Shown here piece after piece: positions 26,901 to 41,900 of a DNA stretch of 64,000 nt. Made by a program: the position numbers and the translations under genes. Source of the stretch: Lineus longissimus (Eukaryota; Nemertea; Pilidiophora; Heteronemertea; Lineidae); contig NC_088311.1 of the NCBI RefSeq assembly GCF_910592395.1, forward strand, positions 25,330,646 to 25,394,645, written 5' to 3'. Within the stretch, counting starts at the first letter, position 1. Each line of letters begins with the position of its first letter. The notes beneath the pieces are model-generated. The model worked only from the letters and a program-made list of their open reading frames with translations. It made no database searches and was not told the origin of the DNA.

Positions 26901-29900
26901 TTCAGCCTGGAATGGGTTAACTGCTCAGTTTAAGTGTTCCTCCATCACTCAAGGTGACTATGCACTTGTCTTATCATAGAGCAGGGTAGGCACAGCAATC
27001 TCTTCCTAACTTATCTAAACAAACTTTATGGGAAAATAACTACCCAGCTATTATGAAAATATCAAAATATTTCCCGTTGGATCCTACGCCAGGGTGAGCT
27101 ATGCGATATAGAAGTTATCCGTAATTCTTCCAAACAGAAACTGCATCCAAAAAACTAGTATTATTCCTGGAAATTCTGTTTTCTATGGCTGATTGGATTA
27201 ACCCAAAAAGAGTTATAGAGGAAAAAATCCCAAGCTAAAATTGAAGAAAATAACAAAATAGCAAAATTTCAAAATATCAACCAAAAACTTCAAAAACTCA
27301 AAAACTTCAAAAATAGCAAAATTTTCAAAATTTTCAAAATTTCAAAAAAAATTCAAAAGTGCAGAAATTAAAAATTTCAATTTTTTTTCAAAATTTCAAA
27401 TATCGAACAAAAAAGTTATTTTTCTACATCAAATGTTCTTAAACTTGATTTGATACTTTCAAATTATTTGCCAACTTTTCTTAGAAGACCCTCTAATACT
27501 GACATTTTGACAATGGTGGTTTACTTTATTGGGTTTTACAACACATAGGACTCTGAACAGACGCATTCTCAACCTGGGAACTGAAACACGCCAATTTATC
27601 ATTTACGATTTTTCATTGCAATATTTCCAATATCGCAGATAAAAATGACCCGGTAATTTCCAAAAACATGAAATGATGTCAAATCCTTGGGGTCTCTAAT
27701 CTCGGCGCTGATTTTCCTCGGGGCTGGCAGATTATAAATCAGGCAAAACATTCCCACTGTATTGCATCCCACTAGGCCACGCTCCAGGGATGGATTAGTG
27801 TATTAGAGTATTATTTTAGTCACGCTTTTTTCACGGCAGAACCTTGGGGTCCTTCAATTTTGCACGAGGCAGATGCCGAACAGCTCTGTTCGATTCATGT
27901 TTTGCTTGAAGTATGTTGAGTAGGCCTACTGAGAACATCATCTCTCAGGCTCGCTGTGTTGCCATTGTCACCTGACTTGTTCGCTGGTACACACAATCAC
28001 CCAAGCAAAGGTCCATTTTGTGTGTGGGGCTTCACAAGGTCATAAGCGAGCACACAACAGGGAAAACTCCACAAGGGAACAGTCTAGCGTAATAAGAAGT
28101 CGAGATTGTGCCCAAAGAAATACCACAACTTCGCATTTTATTTCTAACATCAAATATTGGAAATTCATTTAAGATATATTTGACATTGGATTTGTAAAAT
28201 ATTCTATTTCCTGCTAATTTGTGACTTTCAAGGTTTGCCAGACTAAAAGCTTTCGAGCGCAGACGAAGGAAAAATCAACGAAAACAACTTCTGCATTTTC
28301 TATCATGTCTATGGTTGAAATACGAACTCCAATGCAGATATGAAAGTCATTTCACAGAGCCAAGCTTTACACCAATCAGACTAAACTAAGGCCACAGGTT
28401 TTCAATGTCTTGGTTTACAGAGAAGGAATCTGAAAGTTCATGTAGGGAACTCAATATGATTGAGAAATAAGTGAAAAGTATCATTTCAGAGGATCATTCA
28501 GAATATCATGGGCAATGGAAAAGACTTGAACAGCTTCAAATTGATTTAATAAGCTGGTCTATTGATACTTTTGTGTCATGATAAACTCTAGTTGCCGGTG
28601 GAAAAGGTGATTTTTGTGAGTTTCAAAATTTTAAAATTTCAAAACATCAAAATCTCAATTTTATTTTTCTCTTTTTAAAATTCCCAAAATCGAGCTGAGT
28701 TCTCCTCAAACCAAGAAACAGAATCATGCGGCCTTAAATACATCCAATCTGATCAATCTAACGAATCTAACGAAATACGACACGCGGCAAAAACTCATCA
28801 CGCTCGGAGCAAGTCATAACGCTTCTAACAAAGGCACATATACATACCAGACAGCATCGCCAAGATTTGTATTGTCAAGACTCGCTTGATTTTCCGCAAC
28901 TATCAGCTTCAATGGATGATTCCAAGACTTGTATTCTTTTTGCCACATTGAAGTCAAAGCCTTTGTTTTCGTGAGTATAAGGAAGCAGTTCTCTTGGTTG
29001 TGTGAAGAAACATCAATGTGAAAGATCAAATGGTTTTAACTGGTGTCACTACTTTAGAATCACGGCGCATTATCATCATAATCTGTTAAGAATGTCTTCT
29101 TTCCACGATCAGCTTCAATGGATAATTCCCCAACTCGCTATATTTTGGTTGTGTTGGCGCCAAAGCTTTTCTTGGTTAAAGTAAGATCACACGCACAAGA
29201 TCAAATTGGTTTTTAGTGTCGGTATTTCAATCCAACTGTATAGTTGTCAGAACTGTGCCATAGAATACAATTTGAGATGAACTTATTGAACCCAGCTGTT
29301 TAGGCAACCAGTTGCTCCTGATACCAGATTCCATGATTGAGGGAAGAAGTTTGAATTTCTTGCAATCGTTTGTGGGTGTGGCAAGTACACAACTTGCAGA
29401 AAGACTTCGAAAAACTACATAACATGCAAAATATCAGTAGCTATGTTCAATCAAAAATAGCGGGAACAATTTTCGCAAACGTCGGCCCACTTCGTGAAAT
29501 GGTATTCCAGCGGAGATCCATTGCTGTGAGACAATGATATCAATGAACAGCCTAATATCCAATACAATCCTCAGAAATAAATTCCTGAAAGCTCAAATCA
29601 CAATCACAGAGGAACAGGCTGCTGTGGAGTAAAGAACACTGTTAAGAAGTGAACACTGTTGAGTACAGAATGCTGTGAGAGTTGAAAACACTGTCGACAA
29701 CAGAACATAGCAGAAAACTAACCAAACCGTCAAATTTGTTTGAGATATAAATTTTTTTTCCAATTCATCCAAAAGTGACTGTTATCCTTGAAAGATGCTT
29801 CCCAGCAGACGGTGAACAGTGTAATGTGCAGATGGCCTCACAACCCGGGAAACATCGGCACCCCACACACCAGAAACAAGACCAAAAGTGAAGACATCGG

Positions 29901-32900
29901 GGAAAATCAGTGGGGTGTTGCCGAGCTTGTACCACTTTGTTGTCTCGTCAAAACGTGACAATACGCGATTCACTGCGCGACAATACGCGATTCAACGCTT
30001 TCATCAGCCTGATTACACACCTAGTGGTCGGACACAAAGTGGGAGGCACCCGTCCCAGAGAACCATTGTCCGTTTGTACACGGGGAACTCGGTTATGACA
30101 ACTTGTGTCCCGATCTACCGAGAGAAATCAGCCAACTGTGGACTTAAGAGAGCAAAGTCAACAGACATCAGTACAAATAAATCCAGGAGATAATGGCAAA
30201 GTTCAGTGATTGTAGTCAGTACAGTACAACTCCCTCTCAGCATGTTCAGAGGAAACCACTTGGTGTGGAGATGGTGAATGATCAGGCCAAAGTGATTTTG
30301 TTCTAACATGCTTCTTTGATATTTGTCGAGCTAATGGCAGAAGTCAGTGTAGTCCCTTTCAGAGGAAAGGACTTGGGAGATTGCTTAATTCTTCTTCAAA
30401 TTTGACATTTAGACCATCTCTTCAATCAACAGATTTACGGCTGAATCTAAATTTTTGATAGCTCAACCGATCTCCCAGATAGTTTTTCCTTATCTCCTCA
30501 ATGTCAATGCTGATTTCTGTTTCCAAGTTTATTGCTTGTATTGTTCCAAACTGCTGTGCTAGGAACCCCTTTTTGGAAGACTTGTACACATCTCAACTAC
30601 TTTTTAAAACTCACATTTCAACTTAGACCGCTTTGAGAGAAACCAAGATTATCTTACTCCTGCCCCGATGAATCCTTAAATCTGGTCACACAGCACACAC
30701 TGCGTACGCTTTCACTAGGTTTGAAAAGTGCAACTATTAGGCAGCAATTACCATGTCCATTTAGGGAAAGCATTTTCTCTAACTGCTCAAGGGCTACAAT
30801 GACGGCATAATACCAACTTCTGGCCCGCTGTACCCGTTGTCTCCAGTACAAGAGCTGCGTACAAACGACTTTTCAGGTGATGGCACCCCCTGACGCTGAA
30901 CTATGAGTATGCATTCAGCATGCAGGCACGATTTTCTCCCTCGTGGCGCAGGACAAAATGATACCGGCATTGACGACTCTGGTCTGACAAGCTGGCAAGG
31001 GTCAATTATCAAAATTACACGGCTGTGGCTTCTGACCCCTTCACTTCTGGGCGCAGTTGAGGTTGAATTGGAATGAAAAATAGAAGTTATGGACAAAGGA
31101 AACCAGAGTTTGATAAACTGTTTAGATTTCCATCTCTGTAAAGAAATATACCAGTGGGTGGAATGGAGCATTTCATTTTTTGGATGATTTCTGGTCCTGT
31201 CACCTCTTTTTGTTCGGAAATCATAGAAAAGGCCATAATGATATATAAAGACCTGAGACCAACAATGGATTTATTGGCTGTTTGGCTATGATAGTCAAAA
31301 TAGCAGGTTTTTCTTATGTGTCTCATTTTGCATTATTTTCTCTATTTGGGTTTCCAAAGTTAGTTAGATTAAACTTCAGCTGTGTTTATACACTGACTTT
31401 AGAAAATGTACTTCCTTGCAGAGAACCTTTACAGTCACAATGACAAGAACTTCTCGCTAAAGAATATCAAATGCTTTGAAATGCAACTTTATTTTTATGT
31501 CGACATCAACTTGATGATGTCATTTGCATTTACAGAGAGACAAAAACGTTCCCCTTTATCTTGTTGTCACTGACCAGGCTTTGGGAAGATGACACCTCCA
31601 GCATGGGTCATGCAATAGTGGTAGGTTACAATGAGGAAAGAGAGACTGGAGAAAGGTCTTCAACTGGTCTTGGGACTATCATCAAAGACAGTGGTCGGGC
31701 TTCAACATGACATGGGCATTCACTTTCAAAGCAATTTCTTGTTTTCCTATCGGCCAAAAACATACCAAAGATCTCTCGTACAAAGGCAAAGAAGATTTGC
31801 GAAGACAAGTTTAGACACATCTTAAAACTTGGCACCACCAATCATACATAGACATCCTTAAAAAACATGGCTTTTCCTGTGCAGTTTTAGCCAATAACGA
31901 ACAGTATCAAATAGTTCTCATTTGTCTTATGAATCAGATCACTTTTTACAACCACCAAGAGAATTAGTCTGCCTCCTAATACTCTTTCCCTCCTGCATAA
32001 TTGTTAGAGCAGTAAAATGGTTATATCAGAACACATATACAACAAGCTACGTAATAGAGATGTTTTTGAGAAAGATGTCTTCGGAGATTTTGCGACGCAT
32101 ATCCTTCTTGAAAATATTTTAGAAGAGCCCTCGAATGATTCCAATCAAATGCTATCTGATGTCCCTTCAGCAGATCTAGTCAATGGAGACTCTCTCCCCA
32201 TAATGGATTTCAACCCCTCACTGATGGTCATTTCATCTCGCTTTGACGGCAAGGAAATATCGTGCCAATGACGGAAGTGCTCCATTTCCCTCTGTAACAA
32301 CGATCACACGATCGTGACGGTTGTTACCGGTGGTTCCCCGCGGTAACGAGTGCGTTAACACATCACTCGAGACTACTCCGCTCACATCCACAAAGCTTCT
32401 TCTTGCAGCGTATTTTCACCTTCAAAATCCGCCTGCGGCAATTTGTGATTTCGTTTCCAGGTTTAGTGCCGTGAAGGAAACTAAACAATGGCTTCATTGC
32501 ACGAACATGATGGATCTTGGGAAGGAGATGGTTCAACGCGCTTCTAAAAGCTTGGCATATTATCCCAAGATGACTTGCGTTTGTTTTCTTAATGTCAGGA
32601 GAGACCTCAGGATGATGAAGGAAAGGACACATGTTTTGGAAGAGCTCGGTAGATTATCGTGGTTATGTCAGCAGCATCCTGCCTGGTGATGATTTTAGCG
32701 CACAATGTCGCCCCCATTATCTGTGACAATGCTTGCATCACTAACAATGCCTGCTTTAAGAGGTTTAAAGAGCCCCATATTAGTCTAATGGCTTTAATGA
32801 AGGAGGAAGTTTATTGAAAGTCTCATATACTTAATGTGAACTATTATCTTCATTATCGATTTTTTTAAAGAATTTCAACTCTGGCGCTCAGAAAATGAAA

Positions 32901-35900
32901 AGTTGAAGAATTAAAAAAATTTTGATGGAATCTTTTCATTTTTTGCCTTCATTGTTCATTTGGCAAACCTGACTTATGTTTATTTTTTACCATTTTTGGT
33001 TATGATCTCACTTTTCATTTCCTTGTGCGTTCCATTGGTTCAAGTTGTGTCTGTATTGGGAGCAGTTTTGGTGTGGATTCATCAAGTGAAATGATAACAT
33101 GTCAATGCTCATAAACCACTTCTTTCATTAAGATGCTGTTGACATCATAAGAGCTCAAACTATCTCTAGATGATATCTTGGCAATTTGTATTGGAGGAGG
33201 AAACCAGAGACCCTGGGGTAAACGTATAAGCTGTCAATAGAGTCTATCAGTACACCATGATTAACGGGGTCATCGAACAGGGGACCTTAGAAGTGACAGG
33301 CTCTATGTTTCAACCACACCTCCACAATCTTCTTGATTAATGCACAGTGGCTCATGAAGTCTACATGGTTGTAGTCTGTGTGCACATGAGGTCCTGGGAT
33401 GACATCATGAGCACTCAGCTCATATAAACTGATGACCATTTCAATATCCTCATCATTCATCTTGTCACACGGGGCCACATACAGGGCAACATAGTTAGCG
33501 ACGCCCACCACATTACAGCAGGATCTTTATAAAGTGTGAACAATTAATCTCCATACATTCTCTAAAGACCTCCAAGGGGAGACTAGATTTAACCAATTCA
33601 TGGAAATTAATTAAGCCCGGAGCATGTCATCGTTAAGTTGGACAAGGCTAATTAAGTCTTCCAACAACGAGAACAACCTGCTCAACGCCAAGCGTCATTA
33701 ACGTCACATCAGAATTCATTAACACGGCATGAGAATATAAAGAATTGTGTAACAACCGTGTGATTTCTTGTTGCTCATTATTTCAAAGCAATGGTCATAA
33801 TGAGGTCACGATTGCAGCACAAAAGCCCCATTGTTGAGCCACTCACCTAAACTAGACGAGTCATAGTTAGGAGTTGATCATCTTTGTGTCTTCAACTGCG
33901 ATGCTTTTTATGCAAATAATGACCAAGGATTCATAAGATTACTTAACACTTTATATCAGGGTGAGAAGTTAGCATTGACTCATTTATCATGACTGATATG
34001 ATGAATGAATTATGGTCAAAAAAAGCTGAAAATCCTGAGTTGAAAAAACATTGTGGAATAAACAAAGAGTTGGCTGCAATGTTCAGTCAGAAGGGGTGAG
34101 AGAATACCGCCAGGCGACACACTTTCAATGCGTCTTAATACTGTAAACTGAAAAAACATTTTGCTGCCATTTTGTTCTGACTTGACCAGCATATCTCACT
34201 GTCCAGCTAAATCACAAATAATTACAACTGCCTGTATGTATTCCTATTATTTCCACAAACTTATCGAAAAATCCCCACCATACTTGCCACATCGATCGCC
34301 TGAGGGGGTTGCACGGTTCATTATCGGTAGAAGCAAGCCCCTCCCATGCCATCACGGCTCAACAACAAAGCTACTCTGTCCATAATGGAGGGCCTCAGGT
34401 GCCGCGGCGGACATCAGGGCGATGCACCTACTAATTAATTTGTGGCAAAGTTTTTAGTGCTGGTGGAAGTGTGTGGTTTAAGGTGCTTTGAGAATGATTT
34501 GAGGAAAGGCAGGCAGATCATCACGAATTGCTATATGAAGATCCTGTTATTTCACTTTATTCTCCTGATAACTATCATACTTAGTTCTTGATTCACAGTT
34601 CTTAACAACATTTCCACACAATCCTCCTCAATATCAACAGTGCATTTACCTATTTCTTAAATTCTTATCATTTTGCACAATATCCACCCACTTTCATCAG
34701 TGTTCTGCTGTGTTGCTGCTTGCCTAGAAATGGATGCAAATTAATTATTCTTTCTGGCACTGATTCATTTTCTGCCCGACTGCTCGTTCTAATGAGTATG
34801 ATAGGCCAGGCAGGAGTATGTAGGTAATCATAGGCAATGCTTATATGCCCAATGGGTCCATTAGGAGAGTGGAGTCTTGGGTGTCCGCTGGGTTGGGGTG
34901 GGCAGGAGTATGGAGGTAATCACAGGCAATGCTTATATGCCCAATGGGTCCATTAGGAGAGTGGAGTCTTGGGTGTCCGCTGGGTTGGGGTGGGCAGGAG
35001 TATGCAGGTAATCACAGGCAATGCTTATATGCCCAATGGGTCCATTAGGAGAGTGGAGTCGTGGGTGTCCGTTGGGTTGGGGTGGGCAGGAGTATGGAGG
35101 TAATCACAGGCAATGCTTATATGCCCAATGGGTCCATTAGGAGAGTGGAGTCTTGGGTGTCCGTTGGGTTGGGGTGGGCAGGAGTATGGAGGTAATCACA
35201 GGCAATGCTTATATGCCCAATGGGTCCATTAGGAGAGTGGAGTCTTGGGTGTCCGTTGGGTTGGGGTGGGCAGGAGTATGGAGGTAATCACAGGCAATGC
35301 TTATATGCCCAATGGGTCCATTAGGAGAGTGGAGTCTTGGGTGTCCGTTGGGTTGGGGTGGGCAGGAGTATGGAGGTAATCACAGGCAATGCTTATATGC
35401 CCAATGGGTCCATTAGGAGAGTGGAGTCTTGGGTGTCCGTTGGGTTGGGGTGGGCAGGAGTATGGAGGTAATCACAGGCAATGCTTATATGCCCAATGGG
35501 TCCATTAGGAGAGTGGAGTCGTGGGTGTCCGTTGGGTTGGGGTGGGCAGGAGTATGGAGGTAATCACAGGCAATGCTTATATGCCCAATGGGTCCATTAG
35601 GAGAGTGGAGTCGTGGGTGTCCGTTGGGTTGGGGTGGGCAGGAGTATGGAGGTAATCACAGGCAATGCTTATATGCCCAATGGGTCCATTAGGAGAGTGG
35701 AGTCTTGGGTGTCCGCTGGGTTGGGGTGGGCAGGAGTATGGAGGTAATCACAGGCAATGCTTATATGCCCAATGGGTCCATTAGGAGAGTGGAGTCTTGG
35801 GTGTCCGCTGGGTTGGGGTGGGCAGGAGTATGGAGGTAATCACAGGCAATGCTTATATGCCCAATGGGTCCATTAGGAGAGTGGAGTCTTGGGTGTCCGT

Positions 35901-38900
35901 TGGGTTGGGGTGGGCAGGAGTATGGAGGTAATCACAGGCAATGCTTATATGCCCAATGGGTCCATTAGGAGAGTGGAGTCTTGGGTGTCCGTTGGGTTGG
36001 GGTGGGCAGGAGTATGGAGGTAATCACAGGCAATGCTTATATGCCCAATGGGTCCATTAGGAGAGTGGAGTCTTGGGTGTCCGTTGGGTTGGGGTGGGCA
36101 GGAGTATGGAGGTAATCACAGGCAATGCTTATATGCCCAATGGGTCCATTAGGAGAGTGGAGTCTTGGGTGTCCGTTGGGTTGGGGTGGGCAGGAGTATG
36201 GAGGTAATCACAGGCAATGCTTATATGCCCAATGGGTCCATTAGGAGAGTGGAGTCTTGGGTGTCCGTTGGGTTGGGGTGGGCAGGAGTATGCAGGTAAT
36301 CACAGGCAATGCTTATATGCCATATGGGTCCATTAGGAGAGTGGAGTCTTGGGTGTCCGTTGGGTTGGGGGTGGCCAATATGGTTTGGTTAGAAGATGAG
36401 AGAAATGTTGAAAAAATCTACTGACACCAACGATTTCAAAATAAGACCAAATAATTTGGCCAACCTCATAGTCACATTCTATCATTTGGAAGGCCTACTA
36501 AGGAGAACTGGCAATCATGGTGAAATGTTCTTCTCTAGCTGAAACTGGGTACACAGACATGGAAGGCAGAGGCAAGACAGTGTTGGACTCCTGCTAGGGG
36601 CCACAACCAACACTGTGTTGTGCTCCTGCTAGGGGCCACAACCAACACTGTGTTGTACTCCTGCTAGGGGCCACAACCAACACTGTGTTGTGCTCCTGCT
36701 AGGGGCCACAACCAACACTGTGTTGTACTCCTGCTAGGGGCCACAACCAACACTGTGTTGTGCTCCTGCTAGGGGCCACAACCAACACTGTGTTGTACTC
36801 CTGCTAGGGGCCACAACCAACACTGTGTTGTACTCCTGCTAGGGGCCACAACCAACACTGTGATGGACTCCTGCTTGGGGCCACAACCAACACTGTGTTG
36901 TACTCCTGCTAGGGGCCACAACCAACACTGTGATGGACTCCTGCTTGGGGCCACAACCAACACTGTGTTGTGCTCCTGCTAGGGGCCACAACCAACACTG
37001 TGATGGACTACAGCTGGCAGCCACAGTACCCTCATCCAGATCCAAATTAGCAACACCAGCTCAATAAGGGAACATGAGATGATGATGGTTACTTGCTGAG
37101 AGGGAAGGGACGTTGAGGGAGGGCACTGCCTGCATTTTTTTATGAGTGCTATTCGCTAAGATTTCTTGAGGCCAATATGAAATGGCTCTAATGATTGCTT
37201 CAACTTTCCCATGAAGCAAAGGTAAAGGCACCTAGAAGCAGACATTTCCTTGAAATGTGAACCATTTGGTCTCCAAGGCTCTTACAACCAACTCGACTTG
37301 GCTATTAGTCAGGTGTTGATTGGTATAGGGACCTAACGAGTCTTTATCAGAAAACAATTACAATTCAATTATGCATTCATTAATCAATTCATTAATTAGC
37401 AAGTTCAATTTCTTATGCTTGACAGGTAGGCAGTGACCCTGACATCAAATTGATTCTTGCTCTCAAGGTGATTTCAAATACTGTACATTTTAGAAGTCAT
37501 ATGCCTGCGGCAAATTTGTCATGCTACAGATGAAAAAAATGTTTAAGTCCAAATATTTTTTTCACTTGTTTTTTTTCTGTTCAAAATGAAGAAACATCAT
37601 GAGCCCCAAAAAATTTTGGCTTTGAAAATTTTTCAGAATTTTGAAAATTTGAAAAAATTCAACAATTTTGGCGATTTGCAGTGATCGATGTCATGAAAGT
37701 CATGATTTAACAGGAAAACTAGACTTGCAAGATGGGAACGCAGGAACAATACTGACTTGAACTCACTTGTAAAATATATCATGCTTATCCTCATTGGTCC
37801 ATGTAGTTCTCCTAGCTAATTTAACAGGCCACTTTCCCAAAAATTGCTGTCTTACAAAGCCTATCGCACAGTATTATTCCTTTTTTGATTATTTAGTGAC
37901 ACAAAAAATATTTCATACAAATACTCACAAGATGCCATCTTAAAGTATTACTAAATGTTTAAAAACGTCCACACTGGGATTTCATTGTGTTATCATAATA
38001 ACCCAGCTCTCATCCATTGTTGAAATTTTCAAATGAACATTATTTGATCAACACTGCTCTTTTTAATTCAATTGAAATGAGTAAACAGTTGTTCGAGGGA
38101 GAAGTTTATACATGCAAATACATGTTGATATAGGCCAAATGGTAAATACAGTTAGATGTTAGTCTGACAGCGCAGACAGGTTGGCCTATGCATGTACAGG
38201 GCCTCAAGATGACAGATCAGGAAAAAAACTAATGAGATTTTAACTTTTTGAGATTTCAAGTGGAAACAAGATGAGATGCATAGGAGCAATTCCCACGTTT
38301 CTGTTTTCAGCGAAAGCCCTCTGGCGGTGAAACTGTGAATCAGATTTGGCTGATTTTCAAAAGCAAACTGCATCTACTGTAGCTGTTTATATCAACTTAA
38401 TTTTCAATAATTTCTTATGTAATTTCCATATTGCTATACCTCACTTTAATACAACATGCCTGCCTGCTGTGCATGCCCCGGCAAACCCCAGGTGTTAAAT
38501 CTCACTCAACAACACAACGTTGACAGCCATTTTGAATGCAGGCACCTATTGTTCTTGACTCATATAATTACAATTGATTTAAATCATATGGCTTAGAGTG
38601 AGGGTAGTTTAGCGTGAAGTCTCAATACCATACAAAATTAACCCTTAGAGGAGTGAAAGCAACTCTGTACTATTCTTCTCTCTGCATCCTTGTTGAATGA
38701 AATATAGGCAGAGAAGAAGAAGTAGAGAGGAATGGCTTGTATGCACTTTCAATGTTGACCTGGACATTCATTCTAGGTCTACACGGATCTGTATAGGCCT
38801 ACAACAGGTGGGCTTCAGAGAGAAGGGAAAAATTCATTAGGGTATGACTAATTAGGTTAGTCCGTTATTGTTGTGTATAGAAGGTAAAGATATGGAAAGC

Positions 38901-41900
38901 AGTAAACAACTTTTTAATTTTCATTGTTTGAATACTTTCGAATGCTTCTCTACAGGAGTCTGCAATCAGCAACTTCATTACAATGGCCTCCATACTTTTG
39001 TTTGGTGCATCATAACTGTGCTGTGATAGCCTGAAATACTGATGACAATTGACATCGTGACATCTCATAACATCATGACGAAATAGTGCATTGCTGCCCA
39101 GCTGAGAATATGATTTGGTAGTGATGCTATCCATCGTGGAAACTACCCGGCATGATATGCATCATATCATCCACTTTCAAGCACAGAATAACTAATACTG
39201 ACTTCAGAAACTGGGCCCTAAAAGCCATTTTTTATCAAGTCGCTATGTCATTTTGTTAATTTTTTGCCGCAGCATGCCGTCTAGATGAGGAGAATCTTGC
39301 CAGACTGCAGGGATATTTCACCATTGTGTTTGTGCTGTGACTCGAACACAGGGATAAGTTGCCATTGTCCTAGGGTTTGCGATAATTGGTGAGGTGGGTC
39401 GTGAATGCCATAAAATCAACGGTGCCTTCGAAGTATGATCATTAGAAGGGTTGGATTAGAGGATACACGGAAAGATGATGGAGGTTTGCTAAGATGAAAC
39501 AGATACTGTAAATTGTGAACAGTTTGCAAAGCTAACTTAGTGAATTACCGTATCATATGTTTACTGTCTGGCAGTCTAAGTTCCACATTTGCTGCCAAAA
39601 TTAATGGTTTACATTCAAGTTGAAATGTTCTCAAGTCAGATATTTATCTTTTTGTTGAGATCTCGAAAACCCATTTGCCTCAAACTTGACCAAACAGTTA
39701 TGATAAATCAAGATGATCTTGTGTTTGCCTTGTTTTGAGAATTTGGATTAACTTCTGCCTTTTATAACTCTTATCTGCAAATGAGAGATTTCTACAAATA
39801 TTTGAGGTGATCAACATATTTCTAGCCACAGAGAATACTCAGGGTTTGAACTGTGACTCTTTAACTCTTTTGACTCTCAGAACATTTTAATGTTCACATT
39901 CTGAGCTTATATTTTGATCCATAACAAAATAATTCTTTCTCCTCTCGATAGAAATAAGAAGGTATGAGTGGAGGTTGTTAGCTGAGACCAATGCTGCAGT
40001 TACACGTAGTGTACAAACATAATTCATTATCAAAGCATACGTGTACATAAGCGCGTCAAACCATAAAAAACAACAAAGCACCTTGAATGAAAATGTCGAC
40101 CAAAAGTCATGATATCAATTGAGAAAAGATGACACCATGATTTTGATGATTGAAGCCCGTCGTGTGAAGATCACAGACAAGATCAGAGGAATCGGTAAAA
40201 GCTACAATTATACCATTTTTACAGGTTGAAATCTATCGATGCGACTTCTGACGCTCCTATTTAGAGATATAAATAACTGAAATAAACCAAGCATAAAACG
40301 CCACATCTGTAATAAATTATGAACAGCTAATGGCGCTGGTGATGGTTTTTTTATACAGTTGACTCGCACTGAGTTCCTTGAGGGGATTTATAAACATCAA
40401 GGGTGCCCGGAGGCTACCAAACCACTATGTGCAGTCAGTGCATTCACAATGCCACTTCTTTTCTATGCGAAATCGCGTTATCAAAGTTTCAACAACAATG
40501 ACTTTGGATTAAATCTCGTATGAATGGAAGGATGAAAAACTGGTGTTTTATTTGAATTTGTTGCGACATAAAATCTGCTATTGTGTACGTTTGAGATATT
40601 GCATAAGGTCTCCTGGGTGAAAACCCAACCAAGCCATACACCCAAGCAGATGTAGAGGCAAACGTTTGGTTGATTCCATCCTGTCAAAGAGTAATATGCT
40701 AAAGGCAACCAAGCGTATTGGGAGGGCGTATATATAAACCCTGTCGATTGTTTAACAAGTAAGGCGTATACTGAGGTTCACAAGTTTTGCCTTGAGTCCT
40801 GAAGGACAGGTCATGCACAGATAGAAGGGGACAGACTTGATTGTCAATATGACACTGTACTACTGCTGTCATAGTTGTATGGAATGGACGGGGAATGATT
40901 CAGCAGATATTCCACATACCACCAAGTCAACACAACAATACTAAACAACAATTTCTTGAATATTTTCATGTCCAATTTGTTTTGTGACCACACAGATCTT
41001 GCCAACCACGACCAAAGTCAAAGAAAGCCAAATCCACACATTTCCGGTGAATTCAGATCGACCTTGGGAGGCAGTTCTTGAATGAGGAATGTAGCAGATT
41101 TTAATCTTCAAGGTCATTCACAAGGTTTCCAGTTAATTAACTTATTAACTTTAATAAAATCCAGGCAGTCCAGACAAAGGTCTACAACTATTCAAGCTGA
41201 AGCTGAGTTTGTCTTCAAGTACTCATTGTCCACTTGCAACTCGGAAATTCTACAGGGAGAATTTGTTTTTGACCAAACAGTTCTCTTACCAAGAGGCATA
41301 TTCAGTGCCGTTGAAAGGATCACTGATGCAACACTATGATGTAGAAGTTCGTCTGTCTGTCGCATGTTTCATATACACCCAGGAAGAAATCACAGGGATG
41401 GTTTAGTGAGTTTGAAGATACCAGCATGAAATGTCTGCAGCATGAATCCACTTCTCACATCATTTCAGAATGCAATTTTGCTGATGGAAACTTTTGGACT
41501 GTATTATGTTAAAGTACAGGAAAATATAATCAGGAAGTTCAAATGGACACTTGACAAATGCAAAATGCTTGAATTGAGGTAGTAACATTGTGCTCAGATG
41601 TCTCCTCAGGTTTGCAAGTGTAGAAACCATTGAACATATGATAACTTCTCAGCTATTATTATTTTACAAACTTTGCCACACAATATGATAAAACCTCGCT
41701 ACAACAATTAAAACCCACAAAAACCGTATTCCACAAGAAAAGATCCTCATATCATTAGACCTGCACAGCCTGAAGGTTAGAATCCTTTCTGATCTGAAGA
41801 GTGGTATTTTATAGAAGTGACAGACACAGCTGTCTCATCACAGGGCTATTGTAATGAGCAAGTAATGACTAGTACGAGGACTGTTAATGATGCCACAAAT

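Noticed and set aside
32017-32689. Plus-strand frames at 32.0-32.7 kb
   Set aside because: Up to 122 codons, but no recognisable domain, no clear splice sites, and they are cut by stops between segments.
33840-33880. Possible alternative first exon (TTTAG followed by GTGAGT, minus strand)
   Set aside because: The donor is good, but the short frame from the nearby Met ends in TAG at the junction. At most a non-coding exon.
34808-37007. CRISPR-like appearance of the regular arrays
   Set aside because: The repeats are contiguous with no unique spacers, there are no cas genes, and the DNA is animal.
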